Of a stretch of DNA of 64,000 nucleotides, positions 38,628 through 50,700 are shown piece by piece (positions within the stretch are counted from its first letter, which is position 1; the number at the start of each line of letters is the position of its first letter). Below the pieces are notes generated by a model. It had not been told where the DNA came from, ran no database searches, and saw only the letters and a list, made by a program, of their open reading frames with translations. The translations under genes and the position numbers were made by a program. This DNA comes from Inia geoffrensis (Eukaryota > Chordata > Mammalia > Artiodactyla > Iniidae), in assembly GCA_036417435.1 (NCBI GenBank), contig CM070900.1, forward strand, positions 116,514,315-116,578,314. The letters run 5' to 3'.

Positions 38628-39658
38628 TTTTAACCCAAAAAACATTCACTACACTCACTGCTGCAAGCCAGCATGTGAATATGTTTGTTTGCGTCAGAAA
38701 AACATTGGTACAAGACACAGGCGTGGCAGAGAACCCCTAATCTGAAGTGTTATAAATATCTGGATCCAAGAGAGGTTAAGGGAAGCAGCTAGGTATGGAG
38801 AGAGGTTAAAAGGCTGGGAACGTGGATCCCTGTGTTGCCTGGGATGCCTGTGTTGTAAAGGCCCCTCATGCCTAGTAATTACTCGGCAGACAGAGGTAAT
38901 TACAAGGACATAAGGAACATTTGTATTGATTGAACACCTCTTTCGTGAAAAGTCACATCTCTTAAGTGATCAAGAACAACGCTAGTCCTGGGTTTAGGGA
39001 ATCTAGGCTCACAGCAGCTGGCAGTCACTGAAGCATGCACGTGTTTGTAGGCCAGTTGTCACTAAAGGTAGAGGTTCCTGGATCCAAAGCTCATTTTACA
39101 GGTTTTGCAGAGATTCTGGAATCCAAGGAGCATATTCCACCCAAGAAAAGATAAGCGCTACCTCTTAGATGAGTGAAGAGGAAGAAGTGTACAGAAATTT
39201 AAGAGAATTAGATCCTCACACTGCTTAATTAGTTTTCTAATTACCATGGGCAGAGTATATGTGACACGTCTTTTTTTGCTTGTTTATAATATGAACCAAG
39301 ACAGGCAATGGGAAAATTCGTACCATTTTGGACTCTCATTCTTACTATTTTGAAAGGCATTCACTAACTTAAAAGCTCCATAAAACTTGTTAAGATGAGT
39401 TGGGAGAACAGGAATGAATAATGGAGAAAAGGGAAGGTTATGGAATTAGGGCTTCACAGATTTTACGCTTACCCCTACATTAAGGCAGTGGCTTGCAAAC
39501 AAAATGTACATTAAGAGACAGTGGAGGACCTAGTTAAAATGCAGGTTCCAGAGGCTGAGGCTCAGCGGGCCTGCAGTGGGGGCCAGAAATATGGGCACTC
39601 TGATGAACTGTTCTCTGTGCTCGATTGTTCAGTCCTCACTAGAGCCTTCTCTTCTTTA
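38628..39658. other. Flank between two L1 insertions
   Basis: Mostly unremarkable. The segment 39,485-39,600 has an old DNA-transposon flavour (AAAATGCAGGTTCCAGAGGC), possibly MER5-like, not assignable. Confidence 0.4.
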
Positions 39659-39672
39659 AGAGGGTAGTTCTG

Positions 39673-39678
39673 GTGCTC

Positions 39679-39729
<51 letters not shown>

Positions 39730-39779
39730 GGCCCCTGCACAAGGATGACACACAAATTCGTGAAGCGTTCCATATTTTT
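39673..39779 (+). pseudogene. RNU6: U6 snRNA retro-pseudogene (full length)
   Basis: All 107 nt of U6 spliceosomal snRNA are present, from GTGCTCGCTTCGGCAGCACA through the ATACAGAGAAG catalytic region to CCATATTTTT. Only two differences from the mammalian U6 that I recall are seen, both CpG to CpA changes (39,739 and 39,752), typical of decay by methyl-CpG deamination. It directly abuts a target-site duplication and has no TATA box or proximal sequence element at the usual distances upstream, so it should not be transcribed as a normal U6 gene. The 3' side is fused to an L1 tail. Confidence 0.92.
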
Positions 39780-40280
39780 AGGGAACAAAACTGAGTTATT
39801 TGTGGTGAGGTGGATGGACCTAGGGACTGTCATACAGAGTTGAAGTTAAGTCAGATAGAGAAAAATAAATACCGTATGCTAACACATATATATGGAATCT
39901 AAAAAAAAAATGGTCGTGAAGAACCTAGGGGCAAGACGGGAATAAAGATGCAGACCTACTAGAGAATGGACTTGAGGACATGGGGAGGGGGAAGGGCAAG
40001 CTGGGACAAAGTGAGAGAGTGGCATGGACATATATACACTACCAAGCGTAAAATAGATAGCTAGTGGGAAGCAGCTGCATAGCACAGGGAGATCAGCTCG
40101 GTGCTTTGTGACCACCTAGAGGGGTGGGTTAGGGAGGGTGGGAAGGAGGGAGACGCAAGAGGGAAGAGATATGGGGATATATGCATATGTATAGCTGATT
40201 CACTTTGTTATAAAGCAGAAACTAACACACCATTGTAAAGCAATTATACTCCAATAAAGATGCTAAAAAAAAAAAAAAAA
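39780..40280 (+). mobile_element. L1 3' end, 5'-truncated, with polyA
   Basis: Cetartiodactyl L1 3'-end sequence, recognised from the GGTGGATGGACCTAG and GGGAGATCAGCTCGGTGC segments and the terminal ATTATACTCCAATAAAG signal ahead of an A run. It is the downstream half of the U6-L1 chimera and has no 5' end of its own. The 78-codon reverse frame across it is a chance frame. Confidence 0.85.
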
Positions 40281-40294
40281 AGAGGTCAGTTCTG

Positions 40295-42475
40295 CTCTAC
40301 AGTAGCAAGAAACAAGAACTTAGGGATCTCAGGTCCTGAAAGATCAAAGCAAACGTGTGGATACAGCAATAGATGTTACATGTCCACTGTTAACTTACTG
40401 TTTGATATAACTGTGCTTAAGTAGTTTATTTATTTTACTTATTTGCATGTGGATTGGCAAATGATAAGGTTCACCCAATACTAGTGATAAGCCAAAAATC
40501 ATTCTCAAGTTCTACTTAAGTTTCAGGCACTAGATAGTATAGCTTGAAATCTGAAGAATGGCTTGAACTGACTCTTCAGGCAAGTCATGAAAAAACAGCA
40601 CAGATAGTGCTTATTTTAAGTATGCATGCATACACATTCAAGTTTTGGAATACTCAATTAATCATCACTGACCTATGGAGTTTAAGAGGTTACAGCCTAG
40701 TGATAATGTAAGGAAACCACAGGCTTTAGTCTCCCATGTGCAAGTCATTTTTGTGGCCATAGGCTACACAAACTAGAGTCTCACAGCTACATAAGGTGAG
40801 GTGAGAATGTGCGGATGGATGAACACAAATTGTTCACAGATACTAGATAAATAAGACAAGCATGTGCTTTATTCACTGGGAATTAACCACCATTGTAATC
40901 AAAGAGTAATTATAGTGATTAATAACAAAAATAATCATAGAAACTCTTCTATGACCATAGTGTCTACAGTATACATCATCGATTGTTTAGAAGTAAGCTC
41001 CTTTGTTAGTGGTGTTTTATTTGGAAGTGATTCAGAGAAATAGAAAAATATTATTAATGAAACCCTATGGTTGTGAAACAAAAAATGTAGCTTTCCAAAG
41101 CAATGAAGAAAAATCTGATTAATTGTTAATAACCAGTTGTGTCGGGGGTAGGGGGGCTTTGCTGAGTTTATAACCGAAAATAAAAGATGTACAGCTGAAA
41201 GGAAAGAGATGGAGCAGAAAAGATGAAGGAAAGACAAAAGAAGGGGAAGAGGAAGGAAATGGAAAAGATGGGAGTAAATCTATTGAAGAGCTATTTAACT
41301 ATTTCTGAAAGGGTCAAAAGGAACAGAAAAATTGTAGAATGTTTCTTATGTATCCCTCTTTAAGTAGTGTTCAAATTTACTTAGAATCATATTTCTTCAT
41401 TTCTGAATAAAGTGATTCCATTTGATATGGATGCTCCATATTTACAGGTTTAATGCTATACAAGGTTGGGAAGTATTTATGTGCCCCATCTTTGCACATA
41501 GGAAGATGCTTTATCAGTGATTTCACAGAGGAGATAGAGGGCAGAATGCATTTTTCCCTCCAAGCTTGTTATCTCTCCCCAGCCCTTCCAAATTCTTCCC
41601 TCATCCAGGTAGCAACACTATTCTCATCACAGGGTTCTTATACCCCCTTCAAGATGTTTCTGGAAGAATAATCACTAATTACACCTCTGGTGGCTTTTGG
41701 AGTGGGGACAGAAGGGAGTGCACACAGAGTGAGACCAAGTGACAACCCAGTAGGTTGTGGCCCATGGGACCTGCAGTAACTGTGTGCCTCCTATGCATAA
41801 AGAGACTTCTGAAGAAGGAAAGGACCTTGTGGGTCACATCAGGGAAAGGCCATGCTCAATAAAGAGCTATTACTGATTTTAAGAATTGCTGCTGGGTGAG
41901 TAGAGCATGCCAAAGTGAAAGGAGGACAAGCTGAAGGTGAGTAGAGGGAAGATGGCGACACAAAGACAAGCCTCAGCAGCCTTACCACACAGATAATGTT
42001 GATTTGAAAGGACTTAAAAACTCAGATTTAATAGGAAGCCACTAATTTACATTTATGTTAAGTTTCCTTCAATTTAAGAGTAAGATTATGTAATCAATAA
42101 GCAATTTAGAAGATGTCTGATGTAGCCTTATTCTGGGCAAATGGATATATAATTATTTTCATAAGTCTGATAAAATCAAATATGAATACAAAAAAAATTC
42201 TCTGAGAAGAATGTTATATGGAACACTGACGAGGATAATATAAATTGGTCACCCCAAAACATAAGACTTCTTGATATAATGTAATTGGTTTGATCAACAT
42301 ACTGTCTTAAATGTTTTATATTTATTTCAAATATGAAATGCTCTAATATGAAATAAAGCTGCTTTGAAACATGAAAGCTGATAGAAAAGAAGTCAGCTTC
42401 TAAAATTTGTTAGATAACTGACATTGAGAGTTTTTCAAGAATAGGTGATAGCCCTCGAAAATGAAATAGTATAAT
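40295..42475. other. AT-rich flank, no gene seen
   Basis: A G-run GGGGGTAGGGGGGC lies near 41,144. No exon, RNA gene or young repeat recognised. Confidence 0.5.
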
Positions 42476-42690
42476 GATAGCTAACATTTATTGAGCATTT
42501 TCTACATGCCAAGCACTAAGCGGCTACACAAATACAATTTCATGTCCTCTTGTCAGCAAAATTATCATCCAGGGGAGGTTCCGCCACTTTCCCCATTTTA
42601 CAATGAGGACATTTAGAAAATTAAGGTCAAACAGTTATTAAGCATCTGAGACTGGATTTTAACCCAGGGTCTCTGATTTACTCTTTCCTG
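42476..42690 (-). mobile_element. MIR SINE
   Basis: Reads ATAGCTAACATTTATTGAGC, ACATGCCAAGCACTAAGCGG, CCCATTTTACAATGAGGACA and GATTTTAACCCAGGGTCTCT, the reverse complement of the mammal-wide MIR consensus. Well preserved. Confidence 0.85.
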
Positions 42691-43299
42691 TCTGTTGTAT
42701 ATTCTCTGAAAAGGTACTTCCCACAATGTTCATACAATGATGCACAACTTTTCATTAGTGAAACTGATTTTCTAAAAAGTGATCAGATCTTTCATGAGTG
42801 TTAGTCACTAAAATGTCTCCTTAAAGGCTACACCACATTCATATCAGGGACACCCTTGAAATTTCCCTTTTGTATCTGCGATTAGTGTCAATTTATGAGG
42901 CAGATATCAAATAATCTGCTGCTTTATAATCACATCATAGTTTCTAACAAGCACCTTGTTCATTACATTTGGTTTGGATTTAGTTTCAGCAACAAATTCA
43001 TCCTTAATGATAATGATTTGCCAACAATCAGACTGTTAAGACTGCAGAGCAAATTCCTAAGGATATTTCTGCAAAGACGTCATTACTGAAATAAGCAAAT
43101 AACCTCCTAAAGCATCTACCTTGAAGAGGATGACACAGGGTTAGACACATATTTGTGAAATCTTTTCTGGTGGGGAAAAAATATCGATTATATCATCTCC
43201 TGCTCTCATCATCCCTGTAAGTGAGCAAAGTTTATTATGAGTGTAATGAATCAGTATAGCTTTGCAGCTAAAGGCATCTATTGGAAAAAAACCAACATA

Positions 43300-43500
43300 G
43301 TTTCACATCCTTTGGCACTTAAGAGCTATGTGACCTGGGGCACGTAATGTTACCTCTCTAAGTTTTCATTTTAAACCTATACAAAATGGAGAGAACAGTA
43401 CCTTCTAAAAGGTTGTTGTTTAGATAAAAAGAAATAAAGCTTATAAAGCAGTTAATACAGTATTAATCCAACACTGATAAGTAGTGAGTGGCCATTAAAT
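43300..43500 (+). mobile_element. MIR SINE
   Basis: Reads GAGCTATGTGACCTGGGGCA, ACCTCTCTAAGTTTTCATTT, AAAATGGAGAGAACAGTACC, GGTTGTTGTTTAGATAAAAA and ends in a GTAGTGAGTGGCCATTAAAT 3' end. Sense orientation relative to MIR. Confidence 0.82.
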
Positions 43501-44894
43501 ATTACGCACTCTGAACTTACTTATTTCAACCCACATTCTAATAAGATAGTGTTATTTTCGCACATATGCTGCAAATATATTTGTATTAATAATATGAATA
43601 TTATTTATATAGAAATATTTAGCTACAATTTATTTTAAAAACCTTCTACAAGAAATCAGACCTCTTTGGTTTGGGTCTTTGAACCAATGAACTAGTGTCC
43701 ACTGGTAAAACAAACTGGTTTTAATCACTGACTTAAATTTTAAACTTTTATGGCATCTTACTTTTAGTTCTCATCATATTCCAAAATAATTTAGAGAGAC
43801 TTCATCCCAAACAATGAAAATTAATTCTCTCTCTACCTAGTAAATTAGAATATAATTATTTATCTCCTTGTTTTTAAATCTAGTGAGTATTGGAAGCATA
43901 TAAATCTATGCGTGATCTTGCCTACTTGAAAAAATACAATTTTATATTGTTTTGTTTGGTTTAAAATTTTAGCTTATAAATGAAATATTTTAGAAATAAT
44001 TTTTAAGTTCTCAGCTAAGTAAAAAACCATCATTTGGAAAATTACCTAGAGAGAGGAAACAAGGTAATGTGGTAGCTTTATTTTCTCCTTTCAAGAATCT
44101 TTTGTCTTAACTTGGTGTTCTTAGTGAGGAGAGCTAACATGAACACCACATATAAAAGGCTTATTAACAATCTTTGAGTCTGTTTTTTTTCCCTGTAGTG
44201 CATATTTATACCTGTTATGACATCAACAGGAATCATACACATCCCAAGTGGGACTTTATTAAATAAACAAAAAAATGCAAAATGCCATGGTTTCTGTTTT
44301 TCAAGAACTGGCAAACAGTCTCCTAGACATAGCTGTGAAGTTGATTATATGTCCCACACAGAACTACTTCTAGTAGTTCCCAGCAGGCCTCTGCTGAGCC
44401 TCGTTGCCATAGATGGCCATCAGACATTTGGAATGACATCAGGAGATAATCTGAGCAAGCTCTGCCCTAAAGAATTCAAGCTAGCAGGAGACCAAAGATA
44501 TCAATGTCTTCTTGGCTGACAACAGCATAAAAAGGTCAACCAGGGTGAAAAGAGGATGGACGTGGAGTTTCCAGCGCCTTTTCAACAACCAAGCAGCTAA
44601 CAAGTATAAGGAAGCATACTTCAGGAAAACAAATAAATAAATAAAGACAAAAGAAGCCCAAAAGTATCCTAGAGGCACCATTCCTGTGAAAGGGAAATGA
44701 GGCAACCTATAGCCACTGAGTCAGGAAATTTTAGGATTAAAGAGATCTCTATCTCTTGAAGGTAAAACTCACAAACAGATCCCCACCTCTCTTACAACCT
44801 ACCTCTCCAACTTCTACTGTGACAGCCCAGTATGGGTGAAGGTGGAACTTAATGGTGGAGAAGTAGAAATCCTTTGCAGGAGAATAAGAATGGC

Positions 44895-45095
44895 TAACTT
44901 TTACTGCAGTTTACCACTTTCCTAGCTCTGTGCTTCACACTGAATAGCTCGTTGAATCCTCATAACAACGTTTTGAGGGTAAGCACTTTATGTTCCACAT
45001 TTTATCCATGAGGAAACTGAGGCCAAAGGGAAGTTCAGTACGTTGTGCACAACCACACAGTTACCACGGGATAGACCCAACTGGCTTTTGATCAC
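44895..45095 (-). mobile_element. MIR SINE
   Basis: TAGCTCGTTGAATCCTCATA, TTTTATCCATGAGGAAACTG and CACAACCACACAGTTACCAC match the reverse MIR consensus in order. Confidence 0.82.
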
Positions 45096-46376
45096 ATAGA
45101 TTCTCCCTAGTCAGACTAGCCTTTCATTAGTCAGCCATGGAGAGGTTGAGGTTTCTAGCACACTGCAAGCACTTGAAGAATTTAAAAGATTTTCTCTTAG
45201 GCTATCAGATTTCAGGGAAAATGGGAAGAATGCTTTCTACCATGAACCACATGCAAATGGTAAATTTGTAAGAGAACTAAGACATTAATTCAAATATGCA
45301 TCAGCTCAGGAGAAATTCAAGCTTTAAAAAACATTTTCTTGTTATTTTTAAAAATTATTTATCATTCATGAGTACTCTTATCTGAACACTTAGGGGTCCT
45401 TCACTAAGGGTTAACTTAAAAGCTAATTACCATAAATGGCCAGAATTAATACCAACATTTCACCCCAAAATGGCAATAAGAAATATAGGGGATAATCATG
45501 GCAAAACCAACCAACCAACCAAAGCATTGAAGTTAGAAAGTTTGTGCTTTGCCTCTAAATCTGTATGATGTCTTCTGTTGTCTTTCATGTCTCAAATAGC
45601 GTAATTTGTAATTAAGTTTTGTTCATGTTATAAACCTTACCAGTCAAATGCCACCCTAGTAATATCTGTCTAAGACATAACCAATATATCTGATAACACC
45701 TTCATCGAATTTGAGGAAGATTATGCTTTGCTAACAATTCTCACCTTATGTAACACCTTTCCTCCCTGCCCTTAAGAGTGCTTTCAGCTCTAACTTTAAA
45801 AGGATAATTCCATTTCCTCAGAATTTTTTAAATAGAAGTAAATACAATGTTATACCAATTAGTCTCTTTTAAAAGGCATTATACAAATCCAGGACACTAC
45901 CAATAATAAATTTTTAGTTTGGGAGATAGCATCATTCCCCATACACCTTATTCTTTATTAAATGGAATTTCTTCCTGGAAGAATACTTAGAAATATTTTT
46001 CTCTTGTAAAAGGGTACTGTTGTCTAAAATCTTCTGTCAGGTCACCTTTCTGTAGAGTTAATTTGCTTCACTAACCCCAGGCAACTGCCCTGGGCTGCCA
46101 CAAAGTGTACTATACCCTGTCAGGTGACCTTATCTCCTTTCCAAATTGATGTCATGATTTGGGGGCACATCTCTTAACTTCCCTTCCTTGTAAAAAATTA
46201 GTTACTGCGTTAAGTGTTCCCTAAGACCTCTTTCAGCAGGAAGATACTGAAATTCTGACTTTACAACTTTTCACACTAGTGCCAAGAAATACAAATGCCA
46301 AGAGTGTCCTAAAATTTACTGGTATCATAAAGCAGGTTCTTTCTTTTTTAAACCATAATCATTTAAAATTCTATAG
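45096..46376. other. AT-rich flank, no gene seen
   Basis: A short (CCAA)n run lies at about 45,505-45,523. Nothing else recognised. Confidence 0.5.
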
Positions 46377-46600
46377 CAGCACATGCCAACAGAACTCTGT
46401 GTAATGACGGAAACGTTAAAATCGGGCAGTCAAATAAGGTAGCCACTAGCCGCCTGTGGCTATTGAGCACCTGAAATGTGACTAGTGTATCTGAGGAACT
46501 GATTTTAAATTTTATTTAAGTTTATTTAACTCAAAGAACCACAATGTGGCCAGGGGCTGCCATATTGGTAGCAGCTTATAGCTTCAAGAACATGACAAGA
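46377..46600 (+). mobile_element. Non-autonomous DNA transposon fragment (hAT/MER-like)
   Basis: Same family type as 30,152-30,343: AGCCACTAGCCGCCTGTGGC, GAGCACCTGAAATGTGACTA, GAGGAACTGATTTTAAATTT and GGGCTGCCATATTGG. It lies about 330 bp before the upstream CpG island. Confidence 0.65.
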
Positions 46601-46929
46601 TAAACATTCTACATCTTTGATTTATTCAGCCAGGTACAGCACTACGCCTTTGGAGCACTAATCTTCCCAGAGCTCCATAGACAGAAAAACAGCACAGGCA
46701 TTTCCACTTCGTGATGACAATTTAGCAAGAGATCCCCGTACTGTTCTCACGTGCAAACCAATAAAGAGAGATGGAAGAGGAAAGGAAATTTCGGGGATTT
46801 TTTGTGTTTTCTCCCTCGTATCCCATTTCTCCTTGTAGTTTGTGGCCTTTCTCTAGCCAAGATGCGTACATATCCACTGACGGAGCTTCACTGCTAGACC
46901 CAACGGTTGGTTGCTGGTTTTTTAAAACA

Positions 46930-47740
46930 GTCCTATGGACCCCCCGAGAGCTTGGGCTAATAAATCAAGCTCGGGGACCCCCGTCCTTTCCTCCCGGTGT
47001 GCCAGGTGAGAAAGCAGGCTGGCTGGCGCTGGACCCGGGCAGCAGCCCGACCTGCACGCACCACCCCCTCGCTCTCCCAGGCTTGCGAAGCGCTGCGGCG
47101 GAGCGCTCGGGCCGCCTGTGCTGCCGGGCGCCGACCGCGTGCCAGCGCTTTGTGCACGTGCGTGGGTGGGCTCACTCTGTGCGTGGCTCGGCGCTTGCGC
47201 CCAGAGCTGCGGGGTAGTCTTTCGCCAACCGAGGGTAAATATCCTCCAGGTCCCCCCACCAGACCAGTAGGGCACCTCACCTGACGCCGCCACCGCCCGT
47301 TTCCAAAACCCACCCACCACCGTTGCGTCCTCCTCCGTTCCCGGGAGCCCGCCACGCGGCCTCCTCGCCAAGCCACCGGCCGTTTGCCTCCCCCGCCAAC
47401 CCGCTCCCAAGCGGTGACTTCCCCGCTCTAGACGCCACCCGGTGCACGCCCCGCCGAGGCAGCTCGGCCTCCCCTCCGCGCGCCCAGGCCCAGCAGGCCC
47501 CCAGAAGGGCCAGAGCCCGCTTCCTCCTCGCCTGGGGCGCTCGCACGTGGCGCACTCACCCCCTACCAGCTGCCTCCGAGCTCTAGACACGCTCCCGGGA
47601 GGGAACCCCCGCTCAGCTCCGTCCTCGCGGGGAAAAGTGGGTGGGGGTAAGTGGAGACCGACACAGAAAGGAGGGTATAGGTGGTGAGAGCGGTGTTAGA
47701 GGGGAGGACCGGCAATAATTGGCTGGCTTTGCGGCTGCTG
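46930..47740. promoter_or_regulatory. CpG island, candidate bidirectional promoter
   Basis: About 800 bp of CpG-dense DNA lies in an otherwise AT-rich flank, 6 kb upstream of the MEF2C exon. It carries two CACGTG boxes (47,155-47,160 and 47,544-47,549) and an inverted CCAAT box (ATTGG at 47,718-47,722). Strong splice-donor motifs point out on both strands: + strand CAG|GTGAGA with GT at 47,006 and GGG|GTAAGT with GT at 47,647, and - strand CAG|GTGAGG with the exon side ending at 47,281. That pattern fits first exons in both directions, for example an alternative MEF2C leader on + and an antisense lncRNA on -. The 222- and 148-codon frames here are not convincing proteins; the low stop density follows from base composition. 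Confidence 0.55.
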
Positions 47741-50700
47741 CGCCTCTGCTGAACGCCTAGCCAGCGAGGATTCACTTTCCACACAAATCAACCTGAGAGA
47801 CTGCTGCTGCCCGCAGTCAATAACTCAGCCGACTGAGCTGCTGAAAGCAGAGGCGTCCCGGGTCTGGGTCTTTAAAAGGGGCTGTCCGGACTGAATCCCA
47901 GCCTTGTTCTTCCCAGACAAAGGAGTGGGCGCCAAAATGCAGGGCAGTATTTTTAACCCCCATGCCTACCCCGATCCCATGTAAAGATCTTTTAAAATTA
48001 AAGTGCACACACATAGAGGTATCTAGAAAAACAGTTAAAATGGGAAGTGTGAAAATCCTTTCTTTGAAGTGAAGGGTTTTGTGATATTTCAAGAAATGGG
48101 TTAGAATCAATGTTCTGAAGAACATTTAACACTTTTGTAAATAAAAGGTAAAGTCTATTAAATTTAGCCATGCATATGGATACTTTTTAATGAACTACAC
48201 ATTCGCAAGAAAATTAGTGATGAAGCCTTATTTGGGCATACTGAAGAAAGGAAGAAATGTATCATAATTTGTAGTGGCATTTTAAAAAGCTTTAACATAG
48301 CTTTCAGACATTATTTCATGAAGATTGCATTTCTGTAAGGTGAAAAGGCCCTGGGAGATGTATATGATGATTCCTGCTTAATAGACTGTAAAACCAAGCA
48401 GAGCTGGGAGAATGGTAATTCACCAGGTCACCTAGTACTGACTACCAAGTTGAGACTAACTCACTGTGGGCCTGAGTCTAAAAGACTAAACTCACCTAAC
48501 ACCCCTAAAATAAAAGTGGCCAAAATTCTTCATTTCTCCTTGACTGTGAAGCAACTTAAAAATAAACGTAAACTTAAGAATGTCAACCCAAATATAGAGG
48601 CTTTGTAAGTCTTAATGACTCTTGACTATGAAAAGTCTTCTTGCTAATACAAATGGGAAAATGGTTATTGACCTTCATGGTCTGATATGTCTCAAGGTTG
48701 GGAGGACTAGACCATTCTGAAACCAAGGAAAAGTCCATTTGTGTGTTCAAAGTCATTGAAAGCTGGCTTCAAACGGAGACTAGAACACAAGAGCCCTTGT
48801 CTGTACTCAGTACAGTTAAACACTCCTTGGAAGGATCAGGTATTATTGGTAATAGAATTCATTAAGTGTACTGAATTCACATCCTTAATCCCAAAGTATT
48901 AAAATTGGCTTTTAAGCATATAAAAAAGCCCTTTCAGCAGCTTTAGTTGCAACTTCAGTATCCCAACTAGACAAATTTTGTTAGCGTGAAATATGATGGA
49001 TTTGACTTTCTTCCTTGTAATTCTTCATCAGATAGTAAAATATACAAAAATGAAGATAAATATGGGATCTTTAGATACGAGATAAAGGATATGATTAAAC
49101 ATTGGCTTGGAATAACAAATCCTTGTTATATTGCACATTCTCAATCACAAGCAGTCCATATGGTGTATACTGTGCATGGACTGAGGCCGTACCTAAAGAA
49201 TTTTTGAAATTTAACTATTTGGCACTATTTATATTACAGGTTATAGGTATTATCACAATTAATGATCATTTTAATTATCTTATATTCAATACACGTTCAT
49301 TTGGTTTAAAATTAGAATTAACATTAATGTTAGTTCAGATTCGAAGTTTTAGAAATAAATTAATCTGAATGTATTTTGGTATCAACATTCTTTTAAAAAA
49401 ATTTTTTTAACTATTTACCTTGTACTTATGCATTTTAAGGTGCCAAAGAAGAGTTGCAAACTGTGAAGTAACTTCTATGAAGAGATGAAGTGAAGAATGG
49501 AAGGCAAATGACTGTATGTGTATGTGGTAAGTGCATCACGTTTGTTATCATCCATCACAAAGTTAATTCATAAAGGTAAAACTGTCACAAACTCTTTGTC
49601 ATTAGGTACTTATAATGTTAACCTGTATAAAAGTGATGGAGTCTTGCATAACCATTAGGTGATTTATTATATGGCAATACTATACCATTTTGCTTAAAGC
49701 TCTCATGTCACCTTTCAGGGCATACCTTTGCAAGTCTGTTTTACAATTAATCCATTTCAGGGGAAGTTTTGTATGTCATCTCTACTGTAACTATAAAAAG
49801 ATATAACATTTTTTATGCTCTTGGAATTTGTATCTTACTACTTTTTATATCTGAACTTATATGTTCAGTTATCATGTTTGTGTTGAAAGTATTCTGGCTG
49901 AAGAACAGATACTATACAGTTGAATAATATTGAGGGGTAGATTAATCTATAGACATTCTTCATTTTAGGGTGGGTTGCTGTGGCAACCGCCCCAGCTTAC
50001 TTTAGAATAATTTTTTAAAGCTCACTTCAAGAGCTACACCCAGCGTGGGCCAAGCTTAAAAGCAGGCAGACCCAGAGCACAGGTAGACTGCTGATTTAAT
50101 GTAGGGAAGTAGTAAGAAGTGGAGGGTGGAGTAAGATGATATGCAACCCTGAACAGAAATTAGAAATGAGCTTTCCCTAGAGTTAAATCCTGAGTCATGT
50201 TCTCTGTAACTTCTGTGGCACTTTAGTTAAATATATTGCTAAACGATTCTTTGGGGGGAAAAAACAAGTTAATATATATTTACATGTTTAATAAAGCACT
50301 TACGATACTTATTTAATGAAGGAAATATTTGGTGATTGGGAAGAAAAAAAGCTGGTTTAAATAGTACATCAGTCCCAGACATCATTTTCTCTTACAGGAG
50401 GTGTCACCTTTTATTTAACAGGATAGGCCACTAGCTTCCAATTGGCTTAAAGGGTATAAGAATTTTCTACTTTCCAATCATAGAACTGGAATAGATTGGA
50501 GAAATCATTTAACGCGTAAGCAAACTGAAGCCCAGAAAGGACACGCTCGTTAGTTGGGCACAAATCTTGAACCAGAGAATCCAGGCCTCCTAACACCTAG
50601 TACATGCTTCTCCCGACACCAGAAAATACTCTCATCCTAGCCAAGTACCATTTGGTGGCCAGGATCAGGATGATTTTGGTTTAAAAAAAAAAAATTCAGA

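Larger units (their letters stand above)
39659..40294 (+). mobile_element. U6-L1 chimeric retro-insertion with TSDs
   Basis: The insertion consists of a 14-bp target-site duplication (AGAGGGTAGTTCTG, 39,659-39,672), a full-length U6 snRNA copy (39,673-39,779), a 5'-truncated cetartiodactyl L1 3' end (39,780-40,264), a polyA run to 40,280, then the second duplication (AGAGGTCAGTTCTG, 40,281-40,294). Both parts lie on the + strand between one pair of duplications, so they arrived as one event. Template switching of the L1 reverse transcriptase from L1 RNA to U6 RNA during target-primed reverse transcription is the established mechanism for such chimeras. The near-intact U6 part and closely matching duplications suggest a fairly recent insertion. 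Confidence 0.88.

Noticed and set aside
39673..39779. Functional U6 snRNA gene
   Set aside because: It is flanked by a target-site duplication, is fused to an L1 tail, and lacks a TATA box or proximal sequence element upstream.
46771..47687. Frames of 148 and 222 codons in the upstream CpG island
   Set aside because: Several overlapping frames are open on both strands because GC-rich DNA has few stops; no domain or start context supports a protein.
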